Below, in pieces: positions 26,314 to 34,805 of a DNA stretch of 64,000 nucleotides. Origin of the DNA: Sinosporangium siamense. GTDB taxonomy: Bacteria > Actinomycetota > Actinomycetes > Streptosporangiales > Streptosporangiaceae. Position 1 is the first letter of the stretch. Every line of letters begins with the position of its first letter. The stretch is taken from NCBI RefSeq assembly GCF_016863435.1, contig NZ_BOOW01000040.1, positions 1 through 64,000 on the forward strand, read 5' to 3'. A program made the translations under genes and the position numbers. The notes under the pieces were generated by a model that was given only the letters and a program-made list of their open reading frames with translations, ran no database searches and was not told the origin of the DNA.

Positions 26314-27579
26314 TTAGAAGTACGTCCTCACCAGATCCACAACCCGGTCGTCCTCCACGACCGGGATCAAGGTCCATTTATCCAGAGCCGTGCACGGATG
26401 GGACAGACCGAACCGGACAACGTCTCCGATGGCGAGGGTGGACTCCGGGGTGAGGCTGAGGAAGGTGTGCTGGTCGTTGAGGGCGGTGACCGCGGCCCCG
26501 CGCAGGAGCTCCGCCCCCTTGCCCCGCACGGAGTGGGGCTCGGGCAGCCCCTCGTCGAACGGCAGATCGCGCTTGCCGGCGTCGAGGAGGACCAGGGACG
26601 GGTCGGGGCGGGAGATGACGCGGGCCCAGCCGTGCATCGCCGGTTGGAACGGTGTGTTCCCGACGCCCCGGGAGAAGGGCGAGATGGTGCGGTAGAAGCC
26701 GTCGTCGTGGATGACGTAGGCGCCCGACCGGAGCACCACGCGGGCCGGCAGCCCGCCGAGCACGGCGGCGACCCGGTCGAAGTAGGCGCTGCCCCCGGCG
26801 GTGAGCACGGGTTCCTTGACCTCGAATTCGAGCTCGGAGGCCAGGCGGGCGTGCAGGTCGGCGAGATCGCCGAGGAACGCGTCGACCGTCGCGAGGCTCG
26901 CCGGGGAGGCGTCGTGGGCCAGCGCCCCCTCATATCCGGCGGTGCCGGCGAGCCGCAACGACGGCGCGGCCCGCACGGCGGCGGCCACGGCGGCTGCCTG
27001 CCGGGCGTCGCGCGCGCCCGTGCGCCCGCCAGGGGCGCCCAGCTCGACGCACACGTCGACCGGCCGCCGCACCCCGGCGCCGCGCAGCACCCGGTCCATA
27101 AGCTCGACGGAATCCACCGAGTCGACCCAGGTCAGGAACGAGAAGCCGGGGTCGCCGTCGAGCTCCGCACCGATCCAGGCCAGGCCCGCCGGGTCGAGTA
27201 GGCTGCTCGCGAGCATGACTCTGGACACGCCGAACGCCCGCGCCACCCGCACCTGCGGCAGGTTTGCGAGGGAGATGCCCCACGCTCCCGCCTCAAGCTG
27301 CCGCCGCCACAGCGCGGGCGCCATCGTGGTCTTGCCGTGCGGCGCGAGCGTGAGGCCGGCCTCCGCAGTCCAGCGCGCCATCAGGGTGATGTTGTGGGTG
27401 AGCGCGGCGGCGTCGAGCGTCAGCAGCGGGGTGCCGAAACGGTCCAGCGTGGGGTCGGTGGCGAGGAACTCCTCGACCGTCGGCGGCTTGCCGGTGCCGG
27501 TGTCCCAGGGGGTGGCTTTGAATCTCCAATCGAGCCGCTCATCGCGCAAGGTGTGAACGGCGTCGTCGTCGATGCCCAT
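26314..27579 (-). CDS. PLP-dependent D-serine dehydratase / D-threonine aldolase-like enzyme
   Basis: 421-residue fold-III (alanine-racemase-type barrel) PLP enzyme. The Schiff-base lysine is in APHGKTTMAP near residue 82. The C-terminal metal-binding pair is the His and Cys of FGLSHPCTALDKW, as in eukaryotic-type D-serine dehydratase and D-threonine aldolase. The ATG at 27579 has a GGAGGTCG ribosome-binding site. It would turn D-serine or D-threonine into an oxo acid and ammonia, or into glycine and an aldehyde. Sequence alone does not separate dehydratase, aldolase and deaminase activities. First gene of a two-gene operon with the D-aminoacylase. Confidence 0.88.
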   Translation of the reverse strand: MGIDDDAVHTLRDERLDWRFKATPWDTGTGKPPTVEEFLATDPTLDRFGTPLLTLDAAALTHNITLMARWTAEAGLTLAPHGKTTMAPALWRRQLEAGAWGISLANLPQVRVARAFGVSRVMLASSLLDPAGLAWIGAELDGDPGFSFLTWVDSVDSVELMDRVLRGAGVRRPVDVCVELGAPGGRTGARDARQAAAVAAAVRAAPSLRLAGTAGYEGALAHDASPASLATVDAFLGDLADLHARLASELEFEVKEPVLTAGGSAYFDRVAAVLGGLPARVVLRSGAYVIHDDGFYRTISPFSRGVGNTPFQPAMHGWARVISRPDPSLVLLDAGKRDLPFDEGLPEPHSVRGKGAELLRGAAVTALNDQHTFLSLTPESTLAIGDVVRFGLSHPCTALDKWTLIPVVEDDRVVDLVRTYF

Positions 27580-27592
27580 CCGACCTCCATGA

Positions 27593-27642
27593 TTGCATCT
27601 TATGCAACCCGCGTTGTATGTTGTGTTTGAGTGTTCTAGCAT
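27593..27642 (+). promoter_or_regulatory. IclR-type operator and promoter between divergent lyase and iclR genes
   Basis: The perfect dyad TTGCAT-CTT-ATGCAA (27593-27607) is followed after 6 bp by TTGTAT (27614-27619), a 17-bp spacer and TAGCAT (27637-27642), reading toward the IclR gene. The dyad is 14 bp upstream of the lyase start codon, so binding could block both directions. Its geometry is identical to the kinase-ridA promoter. Confidence 0.72.
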
Positions 27643-27724
27643 CGGCGGCGGACGGCAGTCAACGCCTGCCGGACCTCCCCCACCCCCGCGCGGCGCGACG
27701 CCGCGGGCATGCGAAAGAGTCGCG

Positions 27725-28483
27725 ATGAGTCAGAGTCTGGGCCGAGGCCTTGCGATTCTCGGTGAGCTGGCCGAGGGCGGCCGATCACTCGACGACCTGG
27801 CCGGCCGGCTCGGGGTGCACAAGACGACCGTGCTGCGGCTCCTGCGGGCGCTGGAGGACAAACGCTTCGTCTATCGCGATCCCGGCCACCGCTACCACCT
27901 CGGCTCGGCGCTGTTCGCCCTGTCCAGCCGGGCCCTGGAGCAGCGCGGCGTGCGCGGCACCGCCGCCCCCCACCTCGGCAGGCTCAGCGACTCGACCGGC
28001 CAGACCGTGCACCTCGGCGCCTATGAGGACGGCGAGGCGGTCTACATCGACAAATACGACTCGCGGCACCCCGTGCGCATGTATTCGCGGATCGGGCTGC
28101 GCATGCCGCTCCACTGCACCGCGATCGGCAAGGTGCTCCTCGCCGACCTCCCCGAGCGGGAGCGCAGACGGGTGGCGGGCTCCATCGAATACACCAAGTT
28201 CACCGCCAACACCATCGGCGGGCCTGAGGAGTTCCTCGCCGTGCTCGCCCGCGTCGCCGACCAGGGCTACGCCGTCGACCACGCCGAGCACGAGACCTTC
28301 ATCAACTGCGTCGCCGCCCCCGTCCGCGACGCCAGCGGATCCGTGGTCGCCGCGGCGTCGATCTCCGTGCCCGACGTGGTCCTGCCGTACGAACAGGTCA
28401 TCGCCCTCCTCCCCGACCTGATCGCCACCTCCCGCGCCATCTCCGCCGACTGCGGCTGGGACCCGGCCCGCACCACCCCCTGA
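27725..28483 (+). CDS. IclR-family transcriptional regulator (second copy)
   Basis: 252-residue IclR protein. The winged helix-turn-helix contains SLDDLAGRLGVHKTTVLRLLRALEDKRFVYRD. The effector domain has SRIGLRMPLHCTAIGKVLLADLPERER and GYAVDHAEHETFINCVAAPVRDASGSVVAAASISV. The ATG at 27725 is chosen because the helix-turn-helix starts shortly after; the in-frame stretch back to 27593 is promoter and operator DNA. It is divergent from the D-amino-acid lyase operon, and the shared dyads make it the likely regulator of that operon and of kinase-ridA. Confidence 0.92.
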   Translation: MSQSLGRGLAILGELAEGGRSLDDLAGRLGVHKTTVLRLLRALEDKRFVYRDPGHRYHLGSALFALSSRALEQRGVRGTAAPHLGRLSDSTGQTVHLGAYEDGEAVYIDKYDSRHPVRMYSRIGLRMPLHCTAIGKVLLADLPERERRRVAGSIEYTKFTANTIGGPEEFLAVLARVADQGYAVDHAEHETFINCVAAPVRDASGSVVAAASISVPDVVLPYEQVIALLPDLIATSRAISADCGWDPARTTP

Positions 28484-28515
28484 CACCCGGTACGGCGGAA
28501 GCCGGGTCGAACCGG

Positions 28516-28581
28516 TCATTTGGCCTTGGACACGCACTCCTTCGGGTAGACGGAGGCCGGGACGTAGATCAGCTTTTCCAC
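28516..28581 (-). pseudogene. 3' remnant of a lost gene (possible binding-protein tail)
   Basis: The minus strand reads VEKLIYVPASVYPKECVSK, then Ala-Lys and TGA (stop at 28516-28518). Codon use is like real genes, but the frame loses coding character past 28581. The sequence looks like the C-terminal end of a periplasmic solute-binding protein. That assignment is a guess; the remnant nature is clearer. A GTACGGCGGAAGCC word in a small hairpin (ACCCGG/CCGGGT) at 28484-28508 separates it from the IclR stop. Confidence 0.4.
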
Positions 28582-28754
28582 CGTCCGAGTGACCCACCGC
28601 TGGCGTCGAGAGCGCACCGTGGATCTTTCGCTGCACCGGACGCACGCCCGAACGCTCAGGTTCCCCGTTCACAGCAGATGGCCCCGTTATGTAGTTCTTT
28701 TATTTCAGCCTTCGTGCTCTGGCGTTGCCACCGCGCTGCCGTCAACCAACTCAA

Positions 28755-28788
28755 AAGGTTCTGCCGGAAGTATCTCCGGCAGAACCTT
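28755..28788. terminator. strong bidirectional hairpin terminator
   Basis: AAGGTTCTGCCGGA (28755-28768) pairs over 14 bp with TCCGGCAGAACCTT (28775-28788) across a 6-nt loop. It is flanked by an A-run on one side and CTTC on the other. The surrounding 28582-28958 stretch is noticeably richer in A/T than the rest of the window and contains no convincing gene. Confidence 0.85.
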
Positions 28789-28958
28789 CTTCGTTCATCG
28801 CGCGATTGCCGATCTCCTCCATGCGCGAATTAGCCTGACTCCACACACCTCGACAACGCGCAAATCATTTCTCTGAACGACATTCTCGTGGCATTTGCGA
28901 CGAAGCCACCACTCCGATCGCCGCTTGAGCAAGCCGGCCCGTAGATCAGGGGACCCCG

Positions 28959-29348
28959 CTACTTCTTCGAGACCATTGAAATCCCGCCCATCGCAAGGGA
29001 GAAAACCCGGGCCAGCGCCTTCCGCACGTCCGGGTCCCGATCAAGCCGCTCCAACGATGCGTACCTCGCTGGATCAAGATCGATCGTGGCAACTCCGCCA
29101 GCACTTCCGTCGTCTGCGGCAGAGAACAGGAGAAGGCATCGGTAGGCCCGTACAGCTCCTCCCCTCTCTTCGCGCATCAGTGATTGAAGAACAACGTTTC
29201 CTTCCTTAACCTGGCTGCGGAGTGCATCCACCGAGGACCATCGGGTTGCCCAGCCTCGCCCCTCCGCCTCCGATTGGATCGCTATCAGCGTATCGAAGCT
29301 GATCTGACACACACGGAAGTCAGAGTCGGTCGAACGGATCAGAGGCAT
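28959..29348 (-). CDS. hypothetical protein in a lower-GC island
   Basis: 129-residue soluble protein, family not recognised. The N-terminus is MPLIRSTDSDFRVCQISF, the middle holds RAYRCLLLFSAADD, and the end is RVFSLAMGGISMVSKK. There is no signal peptide or membrane segment. GGGAAG lies about ten bases upstream of the ATG at 29348. Base composition is less GC-biased than the neighbouring genes, and it is preceded by a broken short frame, so it may belong to a recently acquired fragment. Small orphan proteins like this often accompany regulators or toxin-immunity loci, but nothing here proves that. Confidence 0.55.
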   Translation of the reverse strand: MPLIRSTDSDFRVCQISFDTLIAIQSEAEGRGWATRWSSVDALRSQVKEGNVVLQSLMREERGGAVRAYRCLLLFSAADDGSAGGVATIDLDPARYASLERLDRDPDVRKALARVFSLAMGGISMVSKK

Positions 29349-29354
29349 CAGGCA

Positions 29355-29481
29355 CTACTTCCCGTCATAAACCTTGAACGCGGATTGATGTATTCGGGTC
29401 GGCAGGTGCGGGAGCACGGCCTTGGTCAGCAGGTAGGTGCCGCCCGCGGTGACCACCCTGCGAGATCAGCAAACCGGACAT
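29355..29481 (-). other. short frame with likely frameshift upstream of the hypothetical gene
   Basis: A GGAAAG ribosome-binding site precedes ATG at 29479-29481 (MSGLLISQ...). After about nine codons a neighbouring frame looks more coding-like (VVTAGGTYLLTKAVLPHLP..., stop TAG at 29355-29357), only six bases before the next start. This suggests a broken 40-residue leader gene coupled to the 129-residue ORF. Too short to assign. Confidence 0.3.
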
Positions 29482-29577
29482 CAGCTCTTTCCGTAGGCTG
29501 TTTCTCCCTTTCAATCCCGCTCCAGGTCTGGCTTTTTTCCAATACTGACACTGTGAGGGAGTAAGCGGGGACTGTAA

Positions 29578-29602
29578 AGCCCGTTCCGCCGGAGAACGGG
29601 CT
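29578..29602. terminator. hairpin terminator downstream of the alpha/beta hydrolase
   Basis: AGCCCGTTC (29578-29586) pairs with GAACGGGCT (29594-29602) over a 7-nt loop, just past the hydrolase stop at 29620 on the minus strand. Confidence 0.75.
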
Positions 29603-29619
29603 CCACGGGTCTCACATAA

Positions 29620-30381
29620 TCATTGTGCCGCCCTGCGGATGGGCATGAAGGTCGGAGTGGGCTCGCGGGTGAGGAAGTCGGTCACCAGGTGGGTGACAAG
29701 TTCCGGCTTTTCAAACATGAGCAGGTGGGTCGTGCGCGGCACGATCGCGAGTTCCCCTGCCGGAAGGCCGCGATAGAGCGCCACGGAGTGCTCCAGGTGC
29801 ACGATGTCGTCGTCGCCGGACATCACCAGGGTGCGGGCCGTGACCTTGGCCAGGTCCACCTCCGTCAAGCCGGGGTCGCCCTGTGCCATTGCGACGATCT
29901 TGGACACGATCACGGGGAAGTGGTCGCGCCCGTCGGGGGAGACCTCCGCATAGCCGTCGACGACGGGCTGCGGCATCTCCCCTTCCTCGGTGGGGGCGAT
30001 GATCCAGCCGTCCCGGTGGAAGGCCCCGCTGATGAGAACCAGGCTGCGCACCAGGTCGGGACGGTTGCGGGCCACGTGCAGCGCGACCGTGGCGCCGGCG
30101 CTGTAGCCCGCGAGGTGGGCGGGCCCGCCTACGGCCTTCTCCAGGAAGGCCGTCATGTCGGCCGCCATGATCTCGCCGGTGAAGGGGCCCTCGACATCGG
30201 GGCTGTGACCGTGCCCCCGGCGCTCGGGGGTGTACACGCGGAAGTGCGCAGAGAGCCGGTCGAGGGAGCCGTGGAAGTCGCGCGAGTCGCTGAAGCCGCC
30301 GTGCATGAGGACGAGAGGGTCGCCCTGGCCGCGCTCCTCGAACCAGATGCGCGCGTCCCCGGCGGCGATGTAGTCGCCCAT
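29620..30381 (-). CDS. alpha/beta hydrolase
   Basis: 253-residue cytoplasmic alpha/beta-fold hydrolase. The oxyanion-hole segment is LVLMHGGFSDSR, the nucleophile elbow GYSAG (Ser near residue 94), the acid Asp lies in MSGDDDIVH, and the catalytic His in RTTHLLMFEKPE. AGAAGGGACC stands upstream of the ATG at 30381. The family includes haloperoxidase-like, lactonase and ester hydrolases, and the substrate is unknown. It is divergent from the STAND NTPase gene across a 142-bp gap. Confidence 0.9.
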   Translation of the reverse strand: MGDYIAAGDARIWFEERGQGDPLVLMHGGFSDSRDFHGSLDRLSAHFRVYTPERRGHGHSPDVEGPFTGEIMAADMTAFLEKAVGGPAHLAGYSAGATVALHVARNRPDLVRSLVLISGAFHRDGWIIAPTEEGEMPQPVVDGYAEVSPDGRDHFPVIVSKIVAMAQGDPGLTEVDLAKVTARTLVMSGDDDIVHLEHSVALYRGLPAGELAIVPRTTHLLMFEKPELVTHLVTDFLTREPTPTFMPIRRAAQ

Positions 30382-30523
30382 GGTGATGGTCCCTTCTGTG
30401 GTGCCTTGCCGTACAAACCTTTCATCAGGGGATACGATCCGGCGCGCCGAAACTCATCGCGGCCGGCCGGAAGAGCTTGCCCGAAAGCCCAAAACTCACT
30501 CTGCGTGATGTCATAGTGACGCT

Positions 30524-33500
30524 GTGGACCTACGGCCGATAGACGGTGCGACAGCGGCGGCGATGCGCGACGGAGTCCGCGGCAAGGTGGGATCCCTGGC
30601 CCGCGCGGGCGGGGTGACCGCGCGCCGGTGGACGCCGCCCGCGCTGCTGGCCACGCTGTCGGCGGCGGCGTTCGCCCCCGCCTTGGCCTCCGGGCTGGGC
30701 GCGGCGGCGCTGGCGTCCGCCGCCGTCGCGACGTTCGCCTCGATCGGCGCCAACGTGCTGACCGACGTCATCCGCAAGGGCATTGCGAGGATCCCGCCAG
30801 GGGAGGTCCCGTCGTCGCTCGAACCGGCGCTGGAGGAGTGGATCGGGCAGGAGCTTGAGACCGGAGGCCCGCGGGCGGACACACTCCGCGCGGAGATCGC
30901 CGAGATCTTCCGCGACGTCGGCGCGGTGGGCGAGGCGGTGAAGACCGCCGTCCTGTCGGGCGACCGGGACCTGCAGGAGCGGCTGACCATCGACCTCGGC
31001 ATGCTGGGCGAGCGCTTCACCGAGTTCGGGTTCGTGCTGGAGGTCGTGCGGGCCGAGCTTCGCTCCCTGCTGTCCGAGGTCGGCAACCTGGCCGACCTGC
31101 ACTACGACCTGCTGTCCGACGTGCGGCAACTCCTCGAGCTCGCCAAGGTCGTGGAGCGCGGCACCGGGCACGGGCCCGTCTCGATCGCCCGGCTTGACGG
31201 GCCTCCCTATCGGGGGCTCATGCCGTATGGGCAGGACGACGCCGGCGTCTTCTACGGCCGCGAGCGCGCGACCGTCGCGCTGCTGGCCGCCGTGTCCCAG
31301 CGGCAGGTCGGCAACGGCCTGCTCGTGGTGACGGGCGCCTCGGGCGCGGGCAAGTCGTCGCTGCTGCGCGCCGGGCTGATGCCGGCGGTCGCCGGGGGAG
31401 CGTTGTCGCCGGAGGCCGCCGCCTGGCCCCGCCGGGTGCTGGAGCAGACCGCCGGCACCCCGCTGGAACGCCTGGCCGGCCTGCTGGCCGCCATGGCGGG
31501 CACCGCCGTCGACGGTGTGCTCGACACCCTCCGTGAGCGGCCGGAACGCGCCCACCTGCTGGTCCGCCAGTCCGTAGAGGCCGACGCCCGCCGGCGCGGT
31601 CTGAGCGACGAGCGGGCCGCGCGCTGCCGCCTGCTGCTCGTCGTCGACCACTTCGAGGAGGTCCTCACCGCGAGCGGCGAAACCGCGAGCGGCGACCGGG
31701 AGGCGTTCGTCGCCGCGCTGCACGCCGCCACCGTCCCGCGCGAGCCCGGCCAGGCGCCCGCGGCGCTCGTGGTGGTGGCGGTGCGCGGCGACTTCCTCGA
31801 CCGCTTCGCCGCCCACCCGCCGCTGGCCGCCGCCCTCCACCGCGGGCAGTTCATCGTGGGCACGATGGCCGAGTCGGACCTCCACAGCGCTGTCACAGGG
31901 CCCGCCCAGGCCGCCGGGCTGGAGATCGAGCCGGGCCTCACCGAGCTGATCCTGCGCGACCTGCGCTCACCCGGCGGCGAGCCCGGGGCCGGGGTGCTGC
32001 CGCTGCTGTCGCAGGCCATGTTGTCCACCTGGCAGCACCGCGAGGGCACACGGCTGACGCGGCGGAGCTACGCCCTCGCAGGCGGGATCGCCGAGGCGGT
32101 CGACACCGGAGCGGAGGAGGCCTACGCCTCCCTCGGGGAGGCCGAGCGGGCGGCGGCGCGGCTGCTGTTCGACCGGCTCACCCTCGCCTCACCGCAGCGC
32201 GGCGGCGAGGCCCGCCGCACCGTCACCATCGAGGCGCTGTACGGCGAGAGCCCAGACGGCGAACGTGCCGCCATGCGCCGGGCCGTCGAGGTCTTCGCCG
32301 AGCGGCGGCTCCTCGTGGTCGACGACGACTCCGTGCGCATCGGCCACGACGTGCTCCTCACCGCCTGGGGGCGGCTGCGCGGCTGGCTGGAGGAGCAGCG
32401 GGCCGGGCGCGCCCTGCTCGGGGAGCTGATCGCGGAGGCCGAGAGGTGGGACGACAACGACAGGGCCGCGGGCTTCCTGTGCCGCGGCGAACGCCTGGCG
32501 ACGCTGATGGAGGCGGTCCCGGCCTGGGAGGCCGACCCCGACTGGCTCCGGCTTCTGCTCGGACTGCCCGAGGACTATCTGCTCGCCTGCCTCGCGGCCG
32601 AGGCCCGCACCTCCCGGATGCGGTGGCGCATGAGGGCCGGCTTAGCCGTACTCCTCGTGGTCGCCGTCGTCACGGCGGTCCTCGCCTTCTCCTCCCAGCA
32701 GGACGCCCTCCACGCCGAACGCGAGGCCGACCGGCGGCGGGATGACGCGGTGTCGGGGGAGCTCGCCGCCCGCAGCCAGCTCCTCACGAACGATCCGGTC
32801 GGCGCGGCGCTCACGGCGGCGGCCGGCTGGCGCGTCAAGGAGTCCGCCGAGACCAGGCACAGCCTGCTCGTCGCCTGGAGCAACCCGGCCCGCGCGGTTG
32901 TGCCGAGCGGCGACGTCAACTCGGTGGCCTTCCACCCCGACGGCACGGCGTTCGCCACCGGCGGCGCCGACGGGACGGCCCGGCTGTGGGACGCGCGGAC
33001 CAGGCACCCGATCGGCACGCCGATGAGCGGCCACGCGGGGCCGGTCGACGCGGTGGCGTACAGCCCCGACGGCACCCTGCTCGCCACGGGCAGCCACGAC
33101 GGCAGGGCGATGCTGTGGGACACGCGGACCCGCCGCGCCGTGAGCGACCCCCTCGCGGCGCACACCGACAGGATCGAGTCCCTCGCGTTCAGCCCCGACG
33201 GGCGGGTGCTGGCCACGGCGGGCGACGACCGGAACGTGTGGCTCTGGGATGTTCGGACCCGCCGCGCCCTCGGCCGCCTTCCCCGCCACACCGAGGAGGT
33301 CGAGGCGGTGGTGTTCAGCCCCGACGGCTCGCGGATCGCCACCGGCGACGCCGGCGGCGAGGTGCGGCTGTGGCACGCGGGCACGCGCCACCTCGCCGGT
33401 GCGCCCGTCGCCGCCCACACCGGCGAGATCGAGTCGCTGGCCTTCCACCCGAGGGGCACCGTGCTCGTCTCCGCGGGCCGCGACGGCGCCGCCCGGCTGT

Positions 33501-34780
33501 GGGACACGCGGACCCGCCGCCCTCTCGGCGCGCGCCTGCACGCGCACGACTCGGTCGTGGAGTCGGTGGCGTTCAGCCCGGACGGCGCGAAACTCGCCAC
33601 CGGAGGCGCCGACAACATCGTGCTCCTGTGGGACCTGCGCACACGCGAACCCGTCGGCGCGCCGCTGACCGGCCACCACGGCGACGTCGAGGCGCTGGCC
33701 TTCAGCCCGGACGGCGCGGCACTCGTCAGCGGCGGCACCGACGGCACGACACGCGTGTGGGACGTCCGCACCCGCCGCCCTCTCGGCGCCTCCCTGCCCG
33801 GCCACGCCGCCGGGACCGACTCCGTCGCCTTCCACCCCGGCGGCCAGCTCATGGCCACCGGCGGATACGACGGGACGGTGCGGTTGTGGGACGTGCGGAC
33901 CCGCCGCCCCGTCGGCGGCCCGCTGACCGGACCCACCGGCCGGGTCGACTCGCTGGCCTTCAGCCCGAAGGGCGACTTGCTCGCCACCGGGGGCGTGGAC
34001 GGCGTCGTGCGGCTGTGGAACGTCAAGACCCGCCGCCCCGTCGGCAAACCCATGATCGGCCACTCCCGCTCGATCGACTCGCTGGCCTTCAACCCGCACG
34101 GCAGCCTCCTCGCCACCGGCGGCGAGGACCACGCCGTCCGGTTGTGGAACGTCCGGACCGGTGCCCCCATCGGCGGCCCCCTCACCGGCCACACCGACCA
34201 GGTCGAGTCGGTCGCGTTCGACCGGGAGGGCGCGACGCTCGCCTCGGGCGGCTCCGACGGCACCGTCCGGCTCTGGAACGTCGCCACCCTCACCCTCGTC
34301 GGCGCCCCCATCAACGCTCACAACGACGCCGTCGAGGCCGTCGCGTTCCACCCCGGCGGCGCCCTGCTCGCCACGGGCGGCGACGACGGCACGGCCCGCC
34401 TGTGGGAGGTCGCGACGCGCCGCGCCAGGGGCGCGCCCCTGTCCGGTCACACCGGCGACGTCGAGGCCCTGGTGTTCAGCCCCGACGGCACGACCCTCGC
34501 CACCGGGAGCGACGACGAGACGGTGGGGCTGTGGGACGTCGAGACGCAGCGGCCCCTCGGGGCTCGCCTGGTGGGTCACGACGGGGACATCGGCGCTCTG
34601 GCCTTCCATCCGCAGGGGGCGATCCTCGCCTCCGGCGGCACCGACGGCACGGTGATGTTGTGGGACACGGCTGTCCCTGACGACCTTTACCAGGCCGTCT
34701 GCTCGATCCCCGGGCGTTCGCTCACACGTGAGGAGTGGCGGCGGCTGGTCGCGGAGGTGGACTACCGGCAGGTGTGCTGA
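30524..34780 (+). CDS. STAND-type NTPase with 14 WD40 repeats (nSTAND1-WD40 protein)
   Basis: 1418-residue multidomain protein. Residues 1-225 are helical, with a hydrophobic Ala-rich stretch (about 37-75) that may insert in a membrane, then a long amphipathic region. The nSTAND1 NTPase follows: family entry PYRGLMPYGQDDAGVFYGRE (~230), Walker A GASGAGKSS (~270-278), Walker B LLLVVDHFEE (~370-378). A transmembrane segment (LAVLLVVAVVTAVLAF, ~708-723) precedes the propellers. From about residue 794 there are 14 repeats of 43 residues with a common SPDGxxLATGGxDGTVRLWDVRTRRPxGxPLxGH pattern, enough for two seven-bladed propellers. Such proteins are thought to be ligand-triggered switches in signalling or anti-phage conflict. 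The GTG start 7 nt after a CATAGT box may be leaderless. Confidence 0.9.
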   Translation: MDLRPIDGATAAAMRDGVRGKVGSLARAGGVTARRWTPPALLATLSAAAFAPALASGLGAAALASAAVATFASIGANVLTDVIRKGIARIPPGEVPSSLEPALEEWIGQELETGGPRADTLRAEIAEIFRDVGAVGEAVKTAVLSGDRDLQERLTIDLGMLGERFTEFGFVLEVVRAELRSLLSEVGNLADLHYDLLSDVRQLLELAKVVERGTGHGPVSIARLDGPPYRGLMPYGQDDAGVFYGRERATVALLAAVSQRQVGNGLLVVTGASGAGKSSLLRAGLMPAVAGGALSPEAAAWPRRVLEQTAGTPLERLAGLLAAMAGTAVDGVLDTLRERPERAHLLVRQSVEADARRRGLSDERAARCRLLLVVDHFEEVLTASGETASGDREAFVAALHAATVPREPGQAPAALVVVAVRGDFLDRFAAHPPLAAALHRGQFIVGTMAESDLHSAVTGPAQAAGLEIEPGLTELILRDLRSPGGEPGAGVLPLLSQAMLSTWQHREGTRLTRRSYALAGGIAEAVDTGAEEAYASLGEAERAAARLLFDRLTLASPQRGGEARRTVTIEALYGESPDGERAAMRRAVEVFAERRLLVVDDDSVRIGHDVLLTAWGRLRGWLEEQRAGRALLGELIAEAERWDDNDRAAGFLCRGERLATLMEAVPAWEADPDWLRLLLGLPEDYLLACLAAEARTSRMRWRMRAGLAVLLVVAVVTAVLAFSSQQDALHAEREADRRRDDAVSGELAARSQLLTNDPVGAALTAAAGWRVKESAETRHSLLVAWSNPARAVVPSGDVNSVAFHPDGTAFATGGADGTARLWDARTRHPIGTPMSGHAGPVDAVAYSPDGTLLATGSHDGRAMLWDTRTRRAVSDPLAAHTDRIESLAFSPDGRVLATAGDDRNVWLWDVRTRRALGRLPRHTEEVEAVVFSPDGSRIATGDAGGEVRLWHAGTRHLAGAPVAAHTGEIESLAFHPRGTVLVSAGRDGAARLWDTRTRRPLGARLHAHDSVVESVAFSPDGAKLATGGADNIVLLWDLRTREPVGAPLTGHHGDVEALAFSPDGAALVSGGTDGTTRVWDVRTRRPLGASLPGHAAGTDSVAFHPGGQLMATGGYDGTVRLWDVRTRRPVGGPLTGPTGRVDSLAFSPKGDLLATGGVDGVVRLWNVKTRRPVGKPMIGHSRSIDSLAFNPHGSLLATGGEDHAVRLWNVRTGAPIGGPLTGHTDQVESVAFDREGATLASGGSDGTVRLWNVATLTLVGAPINAHNDAVEAVAFHPGGALLATGGDDGTARLWEVATRRARGAPLSGHTGDVEALVFSPDGTTLATGSDDETVGLWDVETQRPLGARLVGHDGDIGALAFHPQGAILASGGTDGTVMLWDTAVPDDLYQAVCSIPGRSLTREEWRRLVAEVDYRQVC

Positions 34781-34805
34781 GCGGCTGGACGTCCAGACGG
34801 CTCAG
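34777..34805. terminator. hairpin shared by two convergent stop codons
   Basis: CTGAGC (34777-34782) pairs with GCTCAG (34800-34805) around an inner perfect palindrome CTGGACGTCCAG. The stops of the STAND gene (34778-34780) and the XRE regulator (34802-34804) both fall inside the stems. Confidence 0.65.
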
